In this document: piece after piece, positions 59,499 to 64,000 of the stretch
How the letters are laid out: each line of letters opens with the position of its first letter
Position numbering within the stretch: the stretch's first letter is position 1
Assembly: GCA_000413015.1 (NCBI GenBank)
Contig: KE332515.1
Location: forward strand, 531,092-595,091
Direction: 5' to 3'
DNA: 64,000 nucleotides
Origin: Treponema socranskii subsp. paredis ATCC 35535
GTDB lineage: Bacteria; Spirochaetota; Spirochaetia; Treponematales; Treponemataceae
Notes under the pieces: generated by a model
The model's input: only the letters and a program-made list of their open reading frames with translations
Told to the model about the DNA's origin: nothing
The model's database searches: none
Translations under genes and position numbers: made by a program

Positions 59499-59906
59499 CC
59501 GTACCGGAAACCATATTCTCTAAAAAATAGTATGTAGTAAAAAAATCGGCTGCACTCCCGGCAGCAGCCCTGCCGTTTGCGCGGGGAACTTCGCGCTTCG
59601 CGCTCGTTGCAAGTGCCGCGGCTGACCGTAATCGGAATCGGACTGCGCGAACTTTTTTGCAAAAAGTTCGCTTGCCATCCCTTATAGTGCGGTATTGCAG
59701 AAAATATCAATTTTCGAAAATACCGCACTCGTGCGCGTAAGCGCACACGTATATACACAAGTTTGCTTCGCAAACTTGGAGTTAAACTGGATGCGCTATT
59801 TTAGCGTCCAGTTTAAACTCGGTCAGAACGGCTCTGCGGCAGTACCGCTGCCTCGCGTTCCGCCTTTTTTGTTTATCTGTGCACTTTTTTATATATACAT
59901 TTCCGG
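59499..59906 (-). repeat. Composite repeat with internal palindrome array
   Basis: The outer parts (59499-59567 and 59838-59906) are the reverse complement of 53546-53674. Between them lie tandem palindromes: GCGAACTTTTT-TGC-AAAAAGTTCGC (59647-59671), AGTGCGGTATT...AATACCGCACT (59686-59729), GTGCGCGTAAGCGCAC (59731-59746), CAAGTTTGC-TTC-GCAAACTTG (59758-59778), and GAGTTAAACTGG...CCAGTTTAAACTC (59779-59820). The CGCGGGGAACTTCGCG patch near 59580 also matches part of 11.4 kb inverted. No coding content. Confidence 0.6.
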
Positions 59907-59961
59907 AACGATTACCCTTAATGATACATCCCCAAAAGTGAAAAAAAAATTAAAAAATCGC

Positions 59962-59989
59962 TAAAGTTTTTCGTTCTCCGTGCCGATAT
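59962..59989 (+). promoter_or_regulatory. Sigma-28 (FliA-type) promoter for flagellin
   Basis: TAAAGTTT, 12 bases, GCCGATAT, close to the TAAAGTTT-N11-GCCGATAA consensus. Drives the first flaB; the leader is about 150 bases. Confidence 0.75.
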
Positions 59990-60152
59990 TGAGTAAGGAT
60001 TGGAATTTGCGGCGCGACTTGTCAAGCCGTACCGCCGTAAATTTACGATCCCCTTGCAGAAAAGTGTAGATGTAGCCTTGTAACACAGATGCACTTTTTT
60101 GCAAACCGGCAGAAAGGATTCTGCCGTACATCTATTCCACGGAGGAATACCT

Positions 60153-61013
60153 ATGGTTATCAACCACAACATGTCGGCATTATTTGCCAGCCGCCAGCTC
60201 GGCGTCACCGGTGTCAGTCTTGCAAAAGATATGGAAAAGCTTTCATCGGGCGAACGGATCAATCGCGCCGGAGACGATGCGTCGGGACTCGCCGTATCGG
60301 AAAAGATGCGCAGTCAAATCCGCGGTTTGAACCAAGCGTCGACGAACGCACAAAACGGCATCAGCTTTATCCAAACGACGGAAGGTTATCTGCAGGAGAC
60401 GACGGACATCATCCAGCGCATCCGCGAATTGGCAGTCCAATCGTCGAACGGCATCTACAGCGATGAAGACCGCATGCAGATCCAAGTCGAAGTTTCTTCT
60501 CTCGTGGAGGAAATCGACCGCGTTGCAAGTTCCGCTCAATTCAACGGCATGAACATGCTTACCGGACGTTTTGCCCGACCGACCGGAGAAAACTCGGTCA
60601 CCGGTTCCATGTGGTTCCACATCGGCGCGAACATGGATCAGCGGATGCAGGTGTACATCGGCACAATGTCGGCGACGGCGCTCGGACTGCGCGTACTCGG
60701 TACTGAAGAAAAGGTTTCGGTCGCGACGCCGGAAGAAGCGAACCGCGTCATCGGCACGCTCGACGAAGCGATCAAGCGGATCAACAAACAGAGAGCGGAT
60801 TTGGGTGCATATCAAAACCGTATGGAATACGCAATCCGCGGTCTGGACATCGCAGCCGAAAATACGCAAGCTTCCGAAAGCCGCATCCGCGACACGAACA
60901 TGGCAAAACAGATGGTCGAGTTTACGAAAAACACCGTTTTGCAGCAGGCGGGAACGGCGATGCTCGCACAGGCGAACGCCCAGACGCAAAATGTCTTGTC
61001 ATTACTGAGATAG
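60153..61013 (+). CDS. flaB: Flagellin FlaB (core filament), first copy
   Basis: A 286-residue periplasmic-flagellum core flagellin. N-terminus [16 protein letters not shown] with [21 protein letters not shown] and [21 protein letters not shown]-terminus [20 protein letters not shown] and [13 protein letters not shown]. These D0/D1 segments pack the filament core, while the short central D2 is typical of spirochetes. The start at 60153 has GGAGG upstream; a longer frame is open but lacks a site. Downstream order matches the flaB1-flaB3-fliD locus of T. pallidum. Confidence 0.93.
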   Translation: MVINHNMSALFASRQLGVTGVSLAKDMEKLSSGERINRAGDDASGLAVSEKMRSQIRGLNQASTNAQNGISFIQTTEGYLQETTDIIQRIRELAVQSSNGIYSDEDRMQIQVEVSSLVEEIDRVASSAQFNGMNMLTGRFARPTGENSVTGSMWFHIGANMDQRMQVYIGTMSATALGLRVLGTEEKVSVATPEEANRVIGTLDEAIKRINKQRADLGAYQNRMEYAIRGLDIAAENTQASESRIRDTNMAKQMVEFTKNTVLQQAGTAMLAQANAQTQNVLSLLR

Positions 61014-61133
61014 TGTAGTACACTTTATAGAGGAGAATCGGGCACTGCCCTTTTTCCTTATATAATTGCAGCTATCGAGCATGCATTCGGACATGCTTCG
61101 TTCTTTGACAGTGTGCAATCCATAGGTTGTGGC

Positions 61134-61260
61134 GGCAGGAAAAATCGGCTTGCAAAAAGGCTGATTTTTCCTGCCGTAACGGGTCTGAATCTGCTTTCCG
61201 GGGGCGCACTAACCGGAAAGACAGCCCTCACGGCAAGGACGCAGAGCATGATGTTCTGCG
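61134..61260 (+). promoter_or_regulatory. Structured leader between the two flagellin genes
   Basis: A 13-bp stem GGCAGGAAAAATC/GATTTTTCCTGCC (61134-61175) and CGCAGA...TCTGCG (61240-61260), 28 bp before the second flaB start. No clear sigma-28 site in this 270-bp gap, so the second gene may be read from the first promoter or by RNA processing. Confidence 0.45.
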
Positions 61261-61287
61261 GGTACGTAAACATGGAGGGCACAAATT

Positions 61288-62139
61288 ATGATTATCAATC
61301 ACAATATGAGTTCGCTCTATGCGGAACGTGTGCTCGGCATTTCGAATGCCAACATACAGGGAAACATCGAGAAACTCGCTTCCGGCGAAAGAATAAACAA
61401 AGCCGGAGATGATGCATCGGGTCTTGCAGTGTCCGAAAAGCTGCGGAGTCAAATCCGCGGTTTAAATCAGGCGGGGCGCAACATCGAAAACGGTGTGTCG
61501 TTTTTGCAGACGACGGAAGGCTATCTTCAGGAAACGACGGATATCCTTCAGCGCGTCCGCGAGCTCGCGATTCAAGCGGCGAACGGCATCTACAGCGATG
61601 AAGATCGTATGCAGATACAGGTTGAAGTTTCTCAGCTTGTGTCGGAAGTCGATCGCATCGCAAGTCAAGCGCAGTTCAACGGCATGAATATGCTCACGGG
61701 CAGTTTCGGCCGCTGGGACGGCGCAAAGACGATGCAGTTCCATGTCGGTGCAAACGTCGACCAAAACGTCCGCGTATACATCGGCACGATGACGGCAACG
61801 GCGCTCGGCTTGAAAAACGCAGACGGCGACAACGAGCAGATTTCGATCGCAACGCCGGACTTGGCAAACGCCACACTCGGTGCCGTAGACAGCGCGCTGC
61901 TTCGGGTAACGAAACAGAGGGCGGATCTCGGTGCGTATCAAAACCGCTTCGAGATGGCGTCGAAAGGCGTAAACGTCGCTGCGGAAAACATGCAGGCGGC
62001 AGAATCGCGTATCAGAGATACCGATATGGCTGCGGAAATCGTGGACTACACGAAAAACTCGATTCTCACACAATCGGGAACCGCGATGCTTGCACAGGCA
62101 AACAGCCAAACGCAAAACGTTTTGGCGCTGTTGCAGTAA
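61288..62139 (+). CDS. flaB: Flagellin FlaB, second copy
   Basis: A 283-residue flagellin. N-terminus [17 protein letters not shown], then [41 protein letters not shown]-terminus [20 protein letters not shown]. It is similar to the first copy in both D0/D1 halves but diverges in the middle and at the ends, so it is a paralogue rather than a duplication artefact. GGAGGG precedes the start. Treponemal filaments use several FlaB paralogues in different filament regions. Confidence 0.93.
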   Translation: MIINHNMSSLYAERVLGISNANIQGNIEKLASGERINKAGDDASGLAVSEKLRSQIRGLNQAGRNIENGVSFLQTTEGYLQETTDILQRVRELAIQAANGIYSDEDRMQIQVEVSQLVSEVDRIASQAQFNGMNMLTGSFGRWDGAKTMQFHVGANVDQNVRVYIGTMTATALGLKNADGDNEQISIATPDLANATLGAVDSALLRVTKQRADLGAYQNRFEMASKGVNVAAENMQAAESRIRDTDMAAEIVDYTKNSILTQSGTAMLAQANSQTQNVLALLQ

Positions 62140-62244
62140 AAAAATCGGATTATTGTCCGAGAGACAACCGGATGTCGTCTTTTTGACAATAAACGTAACG
62201 GAAAGGATGCGCCCCTTCCCGTTCTTTTTCAGGAGGATTGCCCT

Positions 62245-62631
62245 ATGAATACAATTACAAACAGTATCGGGCAGGCTTTGGCAATGGATGGCCAAAACTA
62301 CTTCAAAGTCGCTCCGCAGATACTCGGTTCCGGAACAACGACGGCGGGAGTCGCCCGCTCGGTGCCGGGAGGAGCTGAAGTAGCGCAAAACATTGCACAA
62401 AATCTTGCCGAAATACGGGAAAACGCACAGCAGCTCCAGCGGCTGTCCGATATGGTGATGGGTCGCCGTTCCCTGCGCTTCAGCGTAAATGAAGAGCTCG
62501 GAGAAGTCGTCATCAGCGTATTGGATCCGAGCACCAACAAGGTGATCAAGGAGATACCGTCCGAAGATATACAGAAGATGAAAGTCAGCATGAAAAAAGC
62601 GATCGGTTTGCTTTTTGATGAAATGATTTAA
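62245..62631 (+). CDS. flaG: FlaG-family flagellar protein
   Basis: A 128-residue protein with the FlaG pattern: a polar N-terminus, then LRFSVNEELGEVVISVLDPSTNKVIKEIPSED and a C-terminal helix (VSMKKAIGLLFDEMI). FlaG affects filament length in some bacteria. It lies between the flagellins and fliD, the usual position. A GGAGG ribosome-binding site precedes the start. No other unusual features. Confidence 0.9.
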   Translation: MNTITNSIGQALAMDGQNYFKVAPQILGSGTTTAGVARSVPGGAEVAQNIAQNLAEIRENAQQLQRLSDMVMGRRSLRFSVNEELGEVVISVLDPSTNKVIKEIPSEDIQKMKVSMKKAIGLLFDEMI

Positions 62632-62657
62632 TCGCATCGATCGGACAAACGCGGATT

Positions 62658-64000
62658 ATGCCAGGATTGAACATACCGGGTGTCACCGATAAATACAACA
62701 CGAACGACACGGTAGAAAAACTTATGAAGGTTGAGCGTGTCCCGCTCGTAAGGGAGCAGGATACGCTGAAAACCTACCAAGCGCAGCAAAACGCGTGGCG
62801 GGACGTCAACAGAAAGCTGACGGAATTCCGCGACAGCGTTAAAACGCTGTATTCCTACGAAAATCCGTTCAACAACAAGCTCGCCTCCTCGTCCGACGAA
62901 TACGCGATTACGGCGGACGCGAATCGGGGCGCGCAGTATCAATCATTTAAAGTCAACGTCATACAGCCGGCGACCGCCGACCGTTTTTTATCGTCCGAAC
63001 TTCCCGATAACACAAAAGTCCCCCAAGGCACTTACACGTTTCGCGTCGCAGACAAATCCGTTTCGTTCAACTGGAAAGGCGGCTCTCTTACCGATTTTTC
63101 GAAAGCGCTCAACAAGAGGGGCGGCGATCTTATCAATTCGCTCGTTATCGGATCGGGAGCGGGTACGAAAACGATCCTCATCGAATCGAAAAAAACGGGA
63201 GAAGCGAACCGTCTCACCTTTGAAGATGAAGCGAAAACCTTTGCGATCGAAACGGGGATGATAAGAGCGGTAAAATCGGATGCTGCGTCGTTCGGAAAAA
63301 CGCAAGCGGAATTCCGTCCCGCTCCGCCGCAACAGGCCGCCCTCGAACAGGAAGGACTTCCGCGCCTCACGAATACGCAGATCACCGTTTCAAACGGAAA
63401 AGTCGCGATCCCTCCGAGAAGCGGATTTTCACTTGCAGTGCCGCAGGGAAATGAAGGAAAACGCATTTCGTTTACGCTCACAAAAGAAACCGCAGCGGAT
63501 ATAACGGAGGTACTCAACAAAAAAGCGCTTTCCCCCGAACTTCCGAATGCGGGCTATGCGTCGTTTAAGGACGTCGTCATCGACAACAATCCGTCGGATA
63601 CCCTGCTTCCGAAAAGCCAAGAGACGAGGAGCGCGAATCTTTTACCCGTAACGTCGGCAAGCGTCGTCTACGCGGACATGAGCGACGGAAGCGAAAGAGA
63701 AATCGCGACGCCGAATATATTGACGAACGACAAAACCGAGATCGACATCGACACGAACGATTATCCGGGTATCGCTTCAATCGTCATCCGAAACCGGAAT
63801 ACGGGTACGGCTTTTACGATGTCGTCCGTTTCGCTCTACGATCCGAAATCCGCAGCCGGGTTTATACCGAACAATGCCGCGTCGACCGCAGGCGATGCGA
63901 TCATCACATACGAAGGCATCAGAATCAAGCGGCCGACGAACGATATCGACGACGTCGTACCCGACGTAACGCTGCACGTACACGAAAAAACCGAAAGGAC
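62658..64000 (+). CDS. fliD: Flagellar filament cap protein FliD (3' end outside the window)
   Basis: Begins MPGLNIPGVTDKYNTNDTVE, the FliD/HAP2 N-terminal D0 helix (VEKLMKVERVPLVREQDTLK), then AWRDVNRKLTEFRDSVKTL and a large strand-rich central part with insertions relative to short FliDs. It caps the filament and folds incoming flagellin. Only about 447 codons are visible; the frame runs off the right edge without a stop. The ATG at 62658 is 26 bases after the flaG stop; a clear ribosome-binding site was not seen, suggesting translational coupling. Confidence 0.9.
   Translation, partial: MPGLNIPGVTDKYNTNDTVEKLMKVERVPLVREQDTLKTYQAQQNAWRDVNRKLTEFRDSVKTLYSYENPFNNKLASSSDEYAITADANRGAQYQSFKVNVIQPATADRFLSSELPDNTKVPQGTYTFRVADKSVSFNWKGGSLTDFSKALNKRGGDLINSLVIGSGAGTKTILIESKKTGEANRLTFEDEAKTFAIETGMIRAVKSDAASFGKTQAEFRPAPPQQAALEQEGLPRLTNTQITVSNGKVAIPPRSGFSLAVPQGNEGKRISFTLTKETAADITEVLNKKALSPELPNAGYASFKDVVIDNNPSDTLLPKSQETRSANLLPVTSASVVYADMSDGSEREIATPNILTNDKTEIDIDTNDYPGIASIVIRNRNTGTAFTMSSVSLYDPKSAAGFIPNNAASTAGDAIITYEGIRIKRPTNDIDDVVPDVTLHVHEKTER

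Overview
The window reads as a piece of a Treponema-type spirochete chromosome. The support is the right-hand flagellar block (two FlaB-type core flagellins, FlaG and FliD in that order), many lipoproteins with spirochete-like lipoboxes, a eukaryote-like isoleucyl-tRNA synthetase, an anaerobic lifestyle (oxygen-independent ribonucleotide reductase, [FeFe] hydrogenase, NAD malic enzyme) and fermentative or salvage metabolism. Species cannot be named from this sequence. Base composition is near 50% GC in the housekeeping blocks and clearly AT-richer at about 1-5.3 kb, 11.6-13.0 kb and 27.1-33.0 kb.

Layout. 0-5.3 kb: surface-glycan cluster on the plus strand (truncated acyl/aminoacyl transferase, IspD-like cytidylyltransferase fused to an SDR reductase, CDP-glycerol/ribitol-type phosphotransferase, GT2 glycosyltransferase, DegT/DnrJ aminotransferase). 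5.3-11.2 kb: minus-strand TPR lipoprotein, uracil phosphoribosyltransferase, lipoprotein and ileS. 11.2-13.0 kb: palindromic repeats, a YARHG protein and a DUF3592-like gene broken by a 124-bp repeat. 13.1-18.4 kb: recO, pyrimidine phosphorylase, recJ and an M23 peptidase. 18.5-23.8 kb: minus-strand membrane protein, ligA, a second copy of the 124-bp repeat, trmB, a lipoprotein and a conserved hypothetical. 23.9-27.1 kb: large membrane protein and dinB. 27.1-33.0 kb: AT-rich accessory stretch of small secreted or membrane proteins, an ankyrin lipoprotein, a frameshifted gene and decayed remnants. 33.1-39.9 kb: TPR/NHL proteins, surE, a divergent galactokinase-like kinase and lnt. 40.0-49.1 kb: malic enzyme with its transporter, a DUF1508 protein, purine permease, dCMP deaminase, [FeFe] hydrogenase and a BioY-type ECF transporter. 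49.1-53.4 kb: nrdR-nrdD, then a separate gene carrying the glycyl-radical domain, then nrdG. 53.4-60.1 kb: dispersed repeats, a tRNA with a duplicated 3' end, carbamoyltransferase, NrnA-like phosphoesterase, hydroxyacyl-CoA dehydrogenase, a sigma-factor-like protein and an XTP/dITP pyrophosphatase. 60.1-64 kb: flagellins, flaG and the start of fliD.

The most striking system is the class III ribonucleotide reductase. The large NrdD chain ends shortly after its zinc site in a charged helix and has no glycyl-radical loop. That loop (RIVGYYR) is encoded by the next gene, which has its own consensus promoter and is fused to a glutaredoxin-like CPNC domain; nrdG overlaps that gene. Both promoters carry similar sequence just downstream of the -10, as expected for joint NrdR control. 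Other notable points are a 124-bp dispersed element that broke one gene and now supplies the C-terminus of TrmB, an A9-tract frameshift, and a short tRNA-flanked duplication that looks like an integration scar.
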